Notes: generated from the sequence alone by a model not told the origin. Positions 51,360-60,804 are shown, numbered from the stretch's first letter. The stretch is DNA of 64,000 nt from Halovenus carboxidivorans (GCF_009831575.1 NZ_WUUT01000002.1:462131-526130), one strand, 5' to 3'. Numbers and translations are program-made.

Positions 51360-52796
51360 ATGAGTCAGCGCGATCACCTCGCGGACACGACGACGCTCTG
51401 CCCGGAGTGTCTCGAACGGATTCCCGGAACCTACGAGGCCGAGGACGGGTCAGTGTATCTCTCCCGCAGTTGTCCGACACACGGCGACACAGACCGGAAG
51501 GTGTGGGACTCCGTCGACCACTGGGAGTGGGCGAGAACCTTCGAGCCAGAGGCCCCCTTCGATCCCGAGGGGGAGTTCACCGTCGCCGGTCACCACGCCT
51601 GCCTCGCCGTCGTCGAGGTCACGCAGGACTGCAATCTCTCCTGCTCGTACTGCTTTGCGAGTTCGGGGCCGGGCGGCGAACAGAAACCCTACGGCGACGT
51701 TCTCGACCTCCTGGAGACGGTTCGCGAGGAGAGCGGCCCCGTCCCGATCCAACTGTCCGGCGGCGAACCGACAGTTCGCGATGACCTCCCCGAAATCGTC
51801 GCCGAGGCCGCGGAGATGGGCTTCGAGCACATCCAGGTCAACACCAACGGACTCCGCATCGCGGAGGAGGACGGATACGCGGACCAACTGGCCGACGCCG
51901 GGGCGACCGCGGTCTACCTGCAGTTCGACGGGTTGGAGTCGGAGACCTACGAATCGATCCGGGAGGCCGACCTCGCCGGGACGAAACGGGAGGCGGTGGC
52001 GGCCTGCGACCGGGCAGATCTGTCGGTCGTCCTCGTTCCGACCGTCGTGCCGGGAGTCAACGACCACGAGATGGGGGCGATCGTGGAGTTCGCGCTCGAA
52101 ACGGATATCGTCGAGTCGGTCAACTTCCAGCCGGTCGCGCACTTCGGCCGGGTCGCCGAACACGGCGAGCGGTTCTCGCTCGACGAGGCCGCGCGGCGAC
52201 TCGCGGACCAACTCGGGGATATCGACCCGCGAGATCTGATGCCGGTGCCGTGTTGCTCGGCGTACTGTCACACCGCGACCGCACTCGCTCGGACGCCGTC
52301 GGGAATCACCGCGGCAACGCAGTTTCTCGACGACGACCTCTACACCGACGTGGCCGGCAGCGTCGACGAGTCCGACTGGCTGGATCTCGTCGCCTGCACG
52401 CCCGCTGGCAAGGAGTCGGCGGACGAGGTCGGTGGCTGCTGTAGCCCGGATCTGTCGAATCTCCCCGGCGAGGAGGCCTCGACGGGTGACTCCTGCTGTG
52501 GCCCCTCCTCGTCGAGTCCGCTTGACTCGCTCGGACTCGATCCGAGCGACCTGCTCGAGAACGTCCTCCCGGTCTCCTTTACCGGATTTATGGACGCCGA
52601 CGCCGCGGACGCCTGTCGGCTCGACAACTGCTGTGTGTCGGTTCCGACGCCGGACGGCGACCTCGTTCCCTTCTGCGGGTACAACATGACGACCGACGAC
52701 GGCGAGTACGCTCTGCGCAACCGGGAGGGGTGGGGCGGCCGGCCCGCCGTCGGCGAACCGGTCGACGCCGAACCGACGACGACGGACGACGACTGA
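51360..52796 (+). CDS. Radical SAM protein with N-terminal zinc site and vicinal-Cys insertion
   Basis: A 478-residue enzyme. The N-terminal Cys/His cluster CPEC (14-17) with CPTHG (38-42) resembles the rubredoxin-like site of the MJ0619/Tes and TrsS-like radical SAM families. The radical SAM motif CNLSCSYC gives C91/C95/C98, followed by the SAM-binding QLSGGEPTVRDDL. Extra cysteines occur in PCCSAYC (298-303) and in C419/C424/C425/C439 (CRLDNCC, FCGYN) and could hold auxiliary Fe-S clusters. Between them lies a Ser/Asp-rich insertion with two more vicinal pairs, GGCCSP (360-361) and DSCCGP (379-380). A methyltransferase follows 2 bp later and a thioredoxin-like gene is divergent. Product unknown. 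Confidence 0.8.
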   Translation: MSQRDHLADTTTLCPECLERIPGTYEAEDGSVYLSRSCPTHGDTDRKVWDSVDHWEWARTFEPEAPFDPEGEFTVAGHHACLAVVEVTQDCNLSCSYCFASSGPGGEQKPYGDVLDLLETVREESGPVPIQLSGGEPTVRDDLPEIVAEAAEMGFEHIQVNTNGLRIAEEDGYADQLADAGATAVYLQFDGLESETYESIREADLAGTKREAVAACDRADLSVVLVPTVVPGVNDHEMGAIVEFALETDIVESVNFQPVAHFGRVAEHGERFSLDEAARRLADQLGDIDPRDLMPVPCCSAYCHTATALARTPSGITAATQFLDDDLYTDVAGSVDESDWLDLVACTPAGKESADEVGGCCSPDLSNLPGEEASTGDSCCGPSSSSPLDSLGLDPSDLLENVLPVSFTGFMDADAADACRLDNCCVSVPTPDGDLVPFCGYNMTTDDGEYALRNREGWGGRPAVGEPVDAEPTTTDDD

Positions 52797-52798
52797 GT

Positions 52799-53506
52799 AT
52801 GCAGGGACTGATCGAAACCGCGTTGTCGAACCCGTGGGCGACGCTGGATCGACTCCTCGACGGGCCGCTCCATCCCGGCGGCCGAGAGAGCACCGAGCGA
52901 CTGCTCGACAGGGCGCGCGTCGACGGCGGGACGCGGTTGCTCGACGCTGGCTGTGGACCCGGAGAGGCCGTCGAGGCCGCCCGCGAGCGCGGTGTCGAAC
53001 CCGTCGGGGTCGACCTCGATCCGCCCGCGGGCGGCGTCCGCGGAGATCTTGCCGCTCTGCCGATCCGCACCGACGCGGTCGACGTCGTCCTCGCGGAGTG
53101 TGTGCTCTGTCTCCTCTCCGAGCGCGGTGCGGTGTTCGGGGAGTTCGACCGCGTGCTCGCTCCGGGCGGTCGGCTCGCGGTCTCGGACGTGGTCGTCGAG
53201 GACTCCGCCCCCGACCTCCCCGACCCCGTGCTGGAGGTGCTCTGTCTGACGAACGCGACGGATCGCGCGAGTTTCGTCGCGGAGATCGAACGGGCGGGGT
53301 TCACCGTGGAGTCGACCACAGATCACCACGACGACCTGCTCGCGATGCGTGACGAGGTAACGTCGAAGGTGGACTACGAGGCGATGCTCGGGCTGATGGG
53401 TGACCGCGGTGCGCGGATCAGCGGCTATCTCGACTCGCTGGAAACCGCGGTCGAAAACGGGGAGATCAGCTACGTCTCGCTCGTCGCGTCCAGAGGCGGG
53501 GAGTGA
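52799..53506 (+). CDS. Class I SAM methyltransferase paired with the radical SAM gene
   Basis: A 235-residue methyltransferase. Motif I is LLDAGCGPGEAVEAARERG, followed by VGVDLDP, the region DVVLAECVLCLLSERGAVFGEF and GGRLAVSDVVVED. A Cys pair three residues apart sits in the active-site region (ECVLC). The N-terminal WATLDRLLDGPLHPGGRESTERL resembles methyltransferases found beside TrsS-like radical SAM genes. Start ATG is 2 bp after the radical SAM stop, so the two are translationally linked. Substrate is unknown. Confidence 0.82.
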   Translation: MQGLIETALSNPWATLDRLLDGPLHPGGRESTERLLDRARVDGGTRLLDAGCGPGEAVEAARERGVEPVGVDLDPPAGGVRGDLAALPIRTDAVDVVLAECVLCLLSERGAVFGEFDRVLAPGGRLAVSDVVVEDSAPDLPDPVLEVLCLTNATDRASFVAEIERAGFTVESTTDHHDDLLAMRDEVTSKVDYEAMLGLMGDRGARISGYLDSLETAVENGEISYVSLVASRGGE

Positions 53507-53514
53507 CGGGCAAG

Positions 53515-54363
53515 CTATCCGATGTTGGCGCGCTCGAACCGAACGACGCCGATCAGCAGCGGGACCACGAGCCACGCGAGCAGTAGCGCCAGCCCCATCT
53601 CGCCCTGCACGTACCACGCCGCCGCGTCCGGATTCAGCCCCTGGTTGACCAGGAAATCCTCCGGAAACGCGAGCGTCGTCGAGGTGAGATACGACTGCGT
53701 CGGACTGATGAGCATCGTCACGAAGTTGATCGGATCCTGTCCGATCCCCAGATCGAGCAGGTCGTTGAGCAGGTAATCGAGGGCGGCGTCGATCGAGAGC
53801 CCGTTGAACAGGATGAGCAGATTCGTCAGGAAGTAGAACGCGAGCGCGCCGCCCATCGCCCGCGAGCGGGTGGCGGTCGAGGCGGAGATAGCGATTGCGA
53901 CGGCGACGTACGCGAGCGCGTACAGCAGCGTCAGGGCGGCGATAGCGACGAAGGTACCGATCATGAGATCGGAAAACCAGACGAGCGAGAGCACGGCGGC
54001 GACGACGAAGGCGAACAGAAGCGACGCGGTGACGACGGTCACCCGGGAGAGGAACTTCCCGAGAACGAGGTCACGGCGGTTGATCGGCGTCGAGAGGAGG
54101 AACTTGATACTCCCCGATTCGCGCTCGCCGGCAATCGAGAGATACGCCGCCACCAGCGCAATCGCCGGGATGAACAGCGCCCCGACGAAGACGAGGTTCC
54201 ACAACCCCAGCAGCACGTCGGCGAATCCGTCGATCCCGCCGAACTCGTTGATCTGGTAGAAAAACAGCACCGTGACCAGGGTAAAGAGCAGGCCGACGAA
54301 CCAGACGATCTTCGCCCGGCGCACGTCGAGGATGTCCTTGCGCATCACGCCGATGGCGCTCAT
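53515..54363 (-). CDS. ABC-2 type exporter permease
   Basis: Six-helix membrane protein of 282 residues of the ABC-2/NatB-like exporter class. It contains the family segment AGERESGSIKFLLSTPINRRDLVLGKFLSR after the first helices, and LYALAYVAVAIAISASTATRSRAMGGAL. The stop is convergent with the methyltransferase gene. It overlaps the ATPase gene by 4 bp, forming a two-gene exporter operon. The cargo is unknown. Confidence 0.9.
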   Translation of the reverse strand: MSAIGVMRKDILDVRRAKIVWFVGLLFTLVTVLFFYQINEFGGIDGFADVLLGLWNLVFVGALFIPAIALVAAYLSIAGERESGSIKFLLSTPINRRDLVLGKFLSRVTVVTASLLFAFVVAAVLSLVWFSDLMIGTFVAIAALTLLYALAYVAVAIAISASTATRSRAMGGALAFYFLTNLLILFNGLSIDAALDYLLNDLLDLGIGQDPINFVTMLISPTQSYLTSTTLAFPEDFLVNQGLNPDAAAWYVQGEMGLALLLAWLVVPLLIGVVRFERANIG

Positions 54364-55337
54364 TGTGCCACCTCCTGTCTCGTCTCGGCCTCCTCGGCGC
54401 TCTCTACCGCCTGGCCCGAGTCGGCCGTGTTCGCCTCGCCGTTGCCGGTGTAGGTGTTGAATAGCTGTTCGAGGGAGGTGTCCTCGGAAATGATGTCCTC
54501 GACCGTGGTGCGGTCGTCGAGGTCGGTGACGACGCGGACCTTCGCCTCCGGGCCGGTGAGTGTCGCGTCGACGGTGTGATCTCGAACCGTGACGCCTCGG
54601 ACGCCGTCGAGAGATTCGAGCGCACTCGCTCGGGGCGGGTCGGAGACCTCGACGCTGATCGACGCCCCGAGATCGAGGTCCCCGCGGAGGTCGTCGAGGG
54701 TGCCCTCTGCGACGAGTCTCCCCTCGTTCATGATGCCGACGCGATCACAGACGGCCTCGACTTCGCCGAGGATGTGACTCGAAAAGAAGACGGTACGGCC
54801 GCCGTCGGCCTCCTCTTTGATGATCTCGCGCATCTCCTGCATGCCCGTCGGATCCAGCCCCGAAGAGGGCTCGTCGAGGATGAGGAGGTCGGGATCCCCG
54901 ATCAGCGCCATCCCGAACGCGAGACGCTGCTGCATCCCTTTCGAGTACTCTCCGACCGGCCGTTTCCCGTCCTCTGCCGAGAGACCGACCCGTTCGAGCA
55001 TCGCCTCGATATCGTCGTCGGCCCCCTTGGAGTTGGCCATCCACGTAAGGTGTTCCCGGCCCGTCAGACGGTCGTACAGCTCCCCTCCCTCGGGTAACAC
55101 GCCGATACGCTGGCGGATCTTCTTCGCGTTCTCCTCGGGATCGTACCCCAGCACGGTCGCCGATCCAGAACTCCGACGGATCAGGTCCAACAGCATGTTG
55201 ATCGTCGTCGACTTTCCGGCCCCGTTCGGCCCGAGAAAGCCGTATATCTCGCCCTCCTCGATGGCGAGATTCAGGCTATCGACGGCCGTGAGGTCGCCGA
55301 ACGTCTTCGTCAGGTCGTTCGTTTCGATGACGGTCAT
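54360..55337 (-). CDS. ABC exporter ATP-binding protein
   Basis: A 325-residue ATPase. Walker A is GPNGAGKST, signature YSKGMQQRL, Walker B LLILDEPSSGLDP and H-loop FSSHILGEVEAV, the pattern of drug/sodium/antibiotic exporters (NatA/CcmA-like). A C-terminal DUF4162-like regulatory part follows from about 220 (RGDLDLGASISVEVSDP) with an acidic Ala/Glu-rich tail. It is encoded upstream of, and overlapping, the permease gene. Confidence 0.92.
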   Translation of the reverse strand: MTVIETNDLTKTFGDLTAVDSLNLAIEEGEIYGFLGPNGAGKSTTINMLLDLIRRSSGSATVLGYDPEENAKKIRQRIGVLPEGGELYDRLTGREHLTWMANSKGADDDIEAMLERVGLSAEDGKRPVGEYSKGMQQRLAFGMALIGDPDLLILDEPSSGLDPTGMQEMREIIKEEADGGRTVFFSSHILGEVEAVCDRVGIMNEGRLVAEGTLDDLRGDLDLGASISVEVSDPPRASALESLDGVRGVTVRDHTVDATLTGPEAKVRVVTDLDDRTTVEDIISEDTSLEQLFNTYTGNGEANTADSGQAVESAEEAETRQEVAQ

Positions 55338-55498
55338 ACCTCACAGTTGAACAGACCACTAAAAATAGCCAGCTGTGGGGTTTCTCGCGGGGAAACAGCG
55401 TTTCAACTCGTCTCCGAATCCGGCTCCTCGACGGATCCGCTAGCAGTCCACTCAGCACAGGCCGTGGTGACGGAACGCTGGCTAGGAGACGGGTGTCG

Positions 55499-57196
55499 TC
55501 AGTTCGTCGGCGCGGTCGCGCGCCGTGTCTGCTGGCGATCGGCTACCGTGAACTCGGCCAACAGCGCCCGCAGTTCGTCGGACTGGCCGGAGAGACCCCG
55601 GATCGTCTCCGTCACCGCCGTGACGGAGGAGGCCTGCTGGTCGGCGGCAGCGGCGACATTTTCGGCCTCGGCGGTCGTCTCCTCGCTGACGCTGGCGACG
55701 TCGTCGATCATCCCGACGACTTCCTGGGTCGTCTTTGCCTGTTCGTCCGTCGCGTCACTGATCTCCTGCATCGTCTGGTTGACCGTCGTGATCTCGTCGA
55801 CGATCTCCTCGAAATCGACCAGCGCCGTCTCGATGGTGCCGAGGCTTTCGGACACCTGTGACTCCATCTCCTGAACGTCCGCGACGGTCCGCTGTGAGGC
55901 CTGCTGGACGGTCGCGATCCGATCGGAGATCTCACCGGCGTACTCCCGGGTCTCCTCGGCCAGTGACTTCACTTCGTCGGCGACGACCGCGAAGCCGTCA
56001 CCGCTCTGGTCCGCCCGCGCGGCCTCGATGGAGGCGTTCAGCGCGAGCATGTTCGTCTCCTCGGCAATCTCCTCGATGAACGAGACGATCTCGTCGATTT
56101 CGCCGACCTGCTCGGCGAGGTCTTCGACGGCGTCTGCGGTCCCGCCGATACCGTGTTCGAGTTCGTCCAACTCGTCGAGAGCCGCCTCCGCAGATTCCCG
56201 GCCCGACCGGCTCCGGTCGGCGGCCCCCTGTGCGGTCGTGGCGGCGTCGTCGGCGGAGGCGGCGATCTCCTCGACCGTCGCAGAGAGCGTGTTGATCTCC
56301 TCGGAGATAGCCTGAAGATCCTCGGACTGGCCGGCCGCGCCGTCGGAGATCTCCTGGACCGAGCGCGAGACAGCCGAGCTTGCGTCGTCGATCTCGTCCA
56401 TGCTCCGTTCCGCGTCGTCGCTGGCCGCCGAGACCTCGGCGGCGAAGGATTTGACCTCCCGGATCGTCTCTGCCAGGGTCTCGACGAGTTGGTTGTAGTT
56501 TTCGACGAGTTCGAGGTGTTGCTGTTCGTCGGTCTCCAGCTCCTCGGGGTCGATCGTCGCGGTCAGATCCCCGGCCTGCGCCCGCTCTGCGGCCTCGCCG
56601 AAGGCGGCGACGAGGTCGTCGAGACGCTCCGAGCGGCGTTCGAGTCGGTCGGTCATCTCCTCTAACTCCTCGGTGTGTGACTGGAGATTGTCGGCCATCC
56701 GCGAGAGCGACGCGCCGAACTCGCCGGGAATCTCCTCGTCCAGAGCCGGGTCGTCGAACCGCTGTGCCGCGAGCGCGTCCGCCTGTGTCGAGACCGTTCC
56801 GAGATACGCGTGCATCTCCTCGAACGATCGGATTAGACTCCCGATTTCGTCCGTCTGGTCGCTCTCCGGCAGATCGACATCGAGGTTGCCCCGAGCGATC
56901 TCTTCGGCAGTTTCTTCGAGGCGAGCGACCGGTTCGGTGAAATCCGTCCGGACGATCAGGATCGTGTTGTACATCGCGAGGACCGCCCCCAGAAAGAGCG
57001 CGCCCGCGAGTGCGAACCAGACGGCCCCGGAGAGCACGAACGGGGTGAGAAAGATCCCGATCGTGACGAGAAACTGGATGAGGACGGCCGTGAACACTTT
57101 CCGTTCGACCGATTCCGTGATACCGAGCAGATCCATGGTTCCCCACAGCAGGGACTCGTACCGGGATCGGAGATCTGAGGACTCCATTCTTGACAT
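55499..57196 (-). CDS. Methyl-accepting transducer with no extracellular sensor domain
   Basis: A 565-residue chemotaxis-type transducer (haloarchaeal Htr class). Residues 34-55 and 57-83 are two transmembrane helices separated by only a couple of residues, so there is no external ligand domain. Two HAMP-like modules follow (about 84-135 and 185-240; [20 protein letters not shown]), then a long coiled-coil signalling domain with the conserved hairpin [23 protein letters not shown]. Sensing must come through the membrane helices, a partner or cytoplasmic cues. It signals to CheA/CheW, not encoded here. Start may be 57196 or 57187. No rhodopsin or binding-protein gene is adjacent. Confidence 0.92.
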   Translation of the reverse strand: MSRMESSDLRSRYESLLWGTMDLLGITESVERKVFTAVLIQFLVTIGIFLTPFVLSGAVWFALAGALFLGAVLAMYNTILIVRTDFTEPVARLEETAEEIARGNLDVDLPESDQTDEIGSLIRSFEEMHAYLGTVSTQADALAAQRFDDPALDEEIPGEFGASLSRMADNLQSHTEELEEMTDRLERRSERLDDLVAAFGEAAERAQAGDLTATIDPEELETDEQQHLELVENYNQLVETLAETIREVKSFAAEVSAASDDAERSMDEIDDASSAVSRSVQEISDGAAGQSEDLQAISEEINTLSATVEEIAASADDAATTAQGAADRSRSGRESAEAALDELDELEHGIGGTADAVEDLAEQVGEIDEIVSFIEEIAEETNMLALNASIEAARADQSGDGFAVVADEVKSLAEETREYAGEISDRIATVQQASQRTVADVQEMESQVSESLGTIETALVDFEEIVDEITTVNQTMQEISDATDEQAKTTQEVVGMIDDVASVSEETTAEAENVAAAADQQASSVTAVTETIRGLSGQSDELRALLAEFTVADRQQTRRATAPTN

Positions 57197-57296
57197 ACCC
57201 GGTTTTCACGGGACCGGCCTATTAAACCAACCGCAATTCTCAATCCGTAGAAAACCAGTACCGAGACACCGGTGTCCTAAGGCGAAGAGCGGTCGC

Positions 57297-58523
57297 TTAC
57301 GAGGTGGCCTGCGGCTCAGTTCTCGCCCGTGATAACTCGAGGACGACGCCGGTCGTGCCGCCCTGTGCGGTATCGACGCCACCGAGCATCTCGCCGGCAT
57401 CCGCTTCGAGGTCGTCGAGAACCGCTGTCGGGTCCTCGACGACGGCTTCGACCGTCTCGTCGGGATCTGCGAGCGCGAGTTCGGCGCTCAGTTGCCGGAC
57501 CTGGTTCTCCGGCGGGAGGCTCCGCAGATCGACTGCGCTTTCGGGAATCGCACCGAGCACCTCGTCGACGAACTCCTCGACGCTGTCGGCAACGCCGGTG
57601 AGGGCTTCGTGACCGCCCTTTCCGCCGGGGTTGCGCTGAAGCTCTCGGTCGAACGGCAGTCGGTGGAGCGTCGGCACGTCGAGATCGACCGTATCGTCGA
57701 AGAGGTCGTTCTCCTCGCCGCAGCAGTCACACTCGTAGGTGCTCATGTTCTCGACGGCCGCGATGGGGGTGACGCCGTTCTCCTCGAACAGATCGAGCGT
57801 CCGCTGTGTGTCGTCGATGCTCGCGTCGAACGGCGTCGTGACGAGCACCGACCCGTCGACCGGAACGTGTTCGAGCAACGCGCCGGCCACGTCGTCGGAC
57901 CCGGCAGGCATGTCGATAATCATGATGTCCCGGTCCTCCCAGGCCCCCTGGCCGAGCAGGTTTTCCATCGCGCCGTAGGCGATTGCTCCGCGGCGGGCGG
58001 TCGGCGCCTCGCCGCCGACGACGCCGGGGCTGAGCATCTGGATCCCCTCAGTTTCCAGCGGCACCGGTTGTCCGAGGTCGTTCTGGAGCACCGGCCCCTC
58101 GACGTCCTCCAGCAGGTGGGGGACGTTCGGGCCGTAGATATCGGCGTCGAACAGCCCGACCTTGTGCCCGCGGGCGGCGAGCGTCCGGGCGAGTGCGACG
58201 GAGATGGTCGTCTTTCCGACGCCCCCTTTCGCGCTCGCGACGGCGATCACGTGCTCGGCTTCGGGAAGTTCGACGTCCTTGTCGGCGTGATCGACGGGCT
58301 GGATGCGGACGTGTTCGGCGTCGGGCAGCGAGAGCGCGGCGCCGCGGAGTTGCTGGACGATTCGCTCTTTGAGGTTGTCACCGAGGCCGTCGATAGTGAT
58401 GTCGACGAAGATGGTGCCGTCCTCTCGGCGGACGCGCTGGACGACGCCTTTCGAGATTGGGTTGCTCCCGTCCGGTAGCTCGATCTCCTGGAACGGTTCT
58501 GGGGGTGGACCACTCGTTGCCAT
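57297..58523 (-). CDS. Mrp-like P-loop ATPase, second paralogue
   Basis: A 408-residue protein of the Mrp/NBP35 ATPase family. It has an N-terminal DUF59-like domain (about 20-80), deviant Walker A KGGVGKTT, FDADIYGPNVPHL, IDMPAGSDDV, and CDCCGEE in place of the CxxC of classical Mrp (see 19110). A C-terminal extension (about 330-408) is acidic with no clear family. It is probably an Fe-S carrier or a divergent P-loop regulator; ApbC-like function is inferred only. It is monocistronic, separate from the first paralogue. Confidence 0.87.
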   Translation of the reverse strand: MATSGPPPEPFQEIELPDGSNPISKGVVQRVRREDGTIFVDITIDGLGDNLKERIVQQLRGAALSLPDAEHVRIQPVDHADKDVELPEAEHVIAVASAKGGVGKTTISVALARTLAARGHKVGLFDADIYGPNVPHLLEDVEGPVLQNDLGQPVPLETEGIQMLSPGVVGGEAPTARRGAIAYGAMENLLGQGAWEDRDIMIIDMPAGSDDVAGALLEHVPVDGSVLVTTPFDASIDDTQRTLDLFEENGVTPIAAVENMSTYECDCCGEENDLFDDTVDLDVPTLHRLPFDRELQRNPGGKGGHEALTGVADSVEEFVDEVLGAIPESAVDLRSLPPENQVRQLSAELALADPDETVEAVVEDPTAVLDDLEADAGEMLGGVDTAQGGTTGVVLELSRARTEPQATS

Positions 58524-58587
58524 TAGCTGTCCCTACACCGAGCAGGTGGTTAAGAAGGCTCCTCGTTCCCACGGTGTGAAAATCCGG

Positions 58588-59280
58588 TCACCGGTCGAGC
58601 GTCGCCAGCCACGCGAACAGTCGATCGCGCATCCGCGCCTCGGCGGCCCGGGAAAAGCGGTGGCCCTCACCGGCGTAACAGTCGAGCAGGGTATCGACCG
58701 AGAGCAGACCCGCGGCGTCGATGCTGTCCTCGATCGCCACCGAGTCGTCGTCGCGACCGTGGAAGAGTGCGACCGGGACGGAAATGTCGGCTGCCGCCGA
58801 CTCGAAGGGATACGATTCGAGATCGTCGAAAAACGACCGTTCGATGCCGACGATCAGCCCGGAGCCCTCCGACGGCGGCCGATACCGCTCGAACGTCTCG
58901 GTGGTCGTCACCGGAGCGCGGACCGCAATCGCCTCGACGGACGCCGTAGCGCCGACGTGGAGTGCGACTTGCCCGCCGAAACTCGACCCGAACAGGACCG
59001 TCTCGGCGGGATCGAAATACGAGAGCACCGCGCGGAGGTCGGCGATTCGGGTGCTCAGGTTCTGTCCTCCGAACGACCGCGAAGACTCCCCACAGCCCCG
59101 GAAGTCGAACCGGACGCCGTTGTACCCTTCCTCGACCGCCCGCACACACCGCGACTCGTAGCTCCCGGTCTTGTCGCTGAGAAAGCCGTGACAGCAGACC
59201 AGAAACCGGTCACTGTCGGCTTCGTGGTGGACCGCGACGATCCGTTCGCCGTCGATAGGGATCTCGTGTCGCGTCGGCAT
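58588..59280 (-). CDS. Alpha/beta hydrolase
   Basis: A 230-residue serine hydrolase. Nucleophile elbow is FGSSFGGQVAL, oxyanion-region GFRGxG-type motif is RFDFRGCGESSRSFGG, acid Asp is in ALFHGRDDDSVAIEDS and catalytic His in YAGEGHRFSRAAE. The family includes esterases and peptidase-like enzymes; substrate cannot be told. It starts at ATG 59280 (MPTRHEIPIDG); a five-codon-longer start at 59295 is less likely. Confidence 0.88.
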   Translation of the reverse strand: MPTRHEIPIDGERIVAVHHEADSDRFLVCCHGFLSDKTGSYESRCVRAVEEGYNGVRFDFRGCGESSRSFGGQNLSTRIADLRAVLSYFDPAETVLFGSSFGGQVALHVGATASVEAIAVRAPVTTTETFERYRPPSEGSGLIVGIERSFFDDLESYPFESAAADISVPVALFHGRDDDSVAIEDSIDAAGLLSVDTLLDCYAGEGHRFSRAAEARMRDRLFAWLATLDR

Positions 59281-59388
59281 CTCAATCGGCCCCACCGTCT
59301 GACGCCGGCGGATCTGCTAGCTGTGCCGTACCAGCCTGTTCGGACGGAGGATTACAGGTCTTGCTACAGGCACATAGGAGAGAACGTA

Positions 59389-60069
59389 TCACGGGGCGAC
59401 CCCCACCGTCAGGAGTGTCCCCCACCGCCGATACCGGTCGACCATCGCCTCCCGGGAGTCCCACTCTTCGGTCGGGAACTCCTCCGCCGGGGGGATGTCG
59501 ACCTCCTCGTCCGGAATCGTGTCCTGTTCGGCCACGATCAGCCCGGCGTCCTCGAAGGCCTCGCGGTACTGCGACCGGTCCCAGCGGAGCATCTCGATGC
59601 TGATCCTGTCCTGCCACTCGTGGGTCTGTGTCGACTCCTCGAAGTAGTTGACCGCACAGTAGAACGTTCCGCCCGAGCGGAGCACCCGCCGGAGTTCTTC
59701 GAGCACCGCAATCGGCTCCTGAGCGTAGTAAAACGCCTCCATGCTCCAGACGTGATCGATGCTGTTCGAGGCGATAGGAAGGTGGTGGAAATCCCCCTGC
59801 AGGAAGCCGATCAGCGGGTCGTCGGTGTACGCTCGCGCGTTGTGGACCATCTCCGGCGACCCGTCGAGACCGATCGACAGGCCGGTGTCGTGTGTCTCCC
59901 GGAGGGCCCGGAGCGCGTAGCCGGATCCCGTCCCCAGATCGAGAATGCGGTCGCCGGGTTCGACTGGCATCCGGGCGAGTGCGTGTTTGGCCGTGTGCCA
60001 GTGTCGCTGTTCCATGCCGCGGTCCTTGCCCGACTCCGCCCAGGAGTCGAACTCCTCTTGAACGCTCAT
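59389..60069 (-). CDS. Class I SAM-dependent methyltransferase
   Basis: A 226-residue methyltransferase. Motif I is ILDLGTGSGYALRALRE, then IGLDGSPEMV, GDFHHLPIASNSIDHVWSMEAFYYAQEP and a C-terminal region rich in acidic and aromatic residues ending in WGTLLTVGVAP. Probably acts on a small molecule. No linked pathway genes; neighbours are a hydrolase and a small membrane protein. Confidence 0.85.
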   Translation of the reverse strand: MSVQEEFDSWAESGKDRGMEQRHWHTAKHALARMPVEPGDRILDLGTGSGYALRALRETHDTGLSIGLDGSPEMVHNARAYTDDPLIGFLQGDFHHLPIASNSIDHVWSMEAFYYAQEPIAVLEELRRVLRSGGTFYCAVNYFEESTQTHEWQDRISIEMLRWDRSQYREAFEDAGLIVAEQDTIPDEEVDIPPAEEFPTEEWDSREAMVDRYRRWGTLLTVGVAP

Positions 60070-60099
60070 ACCGTCGGAAGGGAGCGACCGGTCATACTG

Positions 60100-60450
60100 T
60101 TACCGTTTTTCCTGCCACTCGTCGCTGGGTTCACGCCGGAACTCCTCGTCGTCCTCGTCGATGACATCCGGGTCGCCCCCCCGGGCCAGTCGCGTGTCGT
60201 CGGCGCGGTTCTCGTGGATCTCGAAGACGCCGTCGGTGTACATGTCGCGGTCCGGATCGGGCGTCCGTTCCTCGCGCTCGAAGAGATACGCGAAAAACCC
60301 GAAAAACGGGACGAGAAACGAAATGAGGGCCCACTTCGTCGGGTCCATGCCGTAGTCGGGCGCGTCGACGTAGGCGAAACCGGCACAGAAGGCCAGCAGG
60401 AGAACCGGCACGGCGATCAGCAGCGAGATCAGTACCGGACCAGGTGTCAT
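60100..60450 (-). CDS. Small membrane protein with PLDc_N-like helices
   Basis: A 116-residue protein. Two hydrophobic helices are seen at the N-terminus (PVLISLLIAVPVLLLAFCAG and WALISFLVPFFGFFAYLFER), the second followed by an Arg/Glu pair resembling the phospholipase-D-nuclease N-terminal (PLDc_N) membrane module. The rest is acidic and hydrophilic. ATG 60450 is chosen because a TTTAGG element about 27 bp upstream on the minus strand (around 60474-60481) fits leaderless transcription. Function unknown. Confidence 0.7.
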   Translation of the reverse strand: MTPGPVLISLLIAVPVLLLAFCAGFAYVDAPDYGMDPTKWALISFLVPFFGFFAYLFEREERTPDPDRDMYTDGVFEIHENRADDTRLARGGDPDVIDEDDEEFRREPSDEWQEKR

Positions 60451-60544
60451 ACGCATACGTTGGCCCGGAACTACCTAAACGTTCAGCCCCGCTGTCGCCG
60501 GGTCGGGGACGGCGGCCGGACGGCCATCGCGGGCTTCGAAGCTC

Positions 60545-60550
60545 TTTTAG
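60545..60550 (+). promoter_or_regulatory. TATA-like element of the 76-residue membrane protein gene
   Basis: TTTTAG lies 24-29 bp before the ATG at 60574. Confidence 0.4.
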
Positions 60551-60573
60551 CCGTCCCTGTGGAATCCGCCCGC

Positions 60574-60804
60574 ATGGACATCGACAAGAAGACGAGTGCG
60601 CAGATTGTCGCCTCACTCGTCGCCATCGGGCTGTTTATCGTCGGGTTGATCGTGCTGGCCTCGCAGTACGGGACGACCCGAAACGGTGCAATCGAGATGT
60701 CCCCGACCGGCGGACTCGCGCTCGTCGCCTTCATTGCACTGTTCATCGTCGCGATGCCCGTCGTCGGCTACCTCATCGAGACGGCGGATCTCGACTCCGA
60801 GTAG
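60574..60804 (+). CDS. Small two-helix membrane protein
   Basis: A 76-residue haloarchaeal-type membrane protein with two helices (SAQIVASLVAIGLFIVGLIV and GLALVAFIALFIVAMPVVGY) and a short acidic C-terminus. It ends at 60804, directly before the convergent stop codon of priL. The start is chosen by promoter spacing. Function unknown; the longer open frame upstream is not coding. Confidence 0.7.
   Translation: MDIDKKTSAQIVASLVAIGLFIVGLIVLASQYGTTRNGAIEMSPTGGLALVAFIALFIVAMPVVGYLIETADLDSE

Noticed and set aside
51360..52796. Possible selenocysteine in the radical SAM protein, as in some related families
   Set aside because: The frame contains no internal TGA; vicinal Cys pairs occupy the interesting positions. 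No selenoprotein is supported.
55499..57196. Phototaxis transducer paired with a sensory rhodopsin
   Set aside because: The topology would allow it, but no rhodopsin gene lies in the surrounding sequence, so the specific label is not justified.
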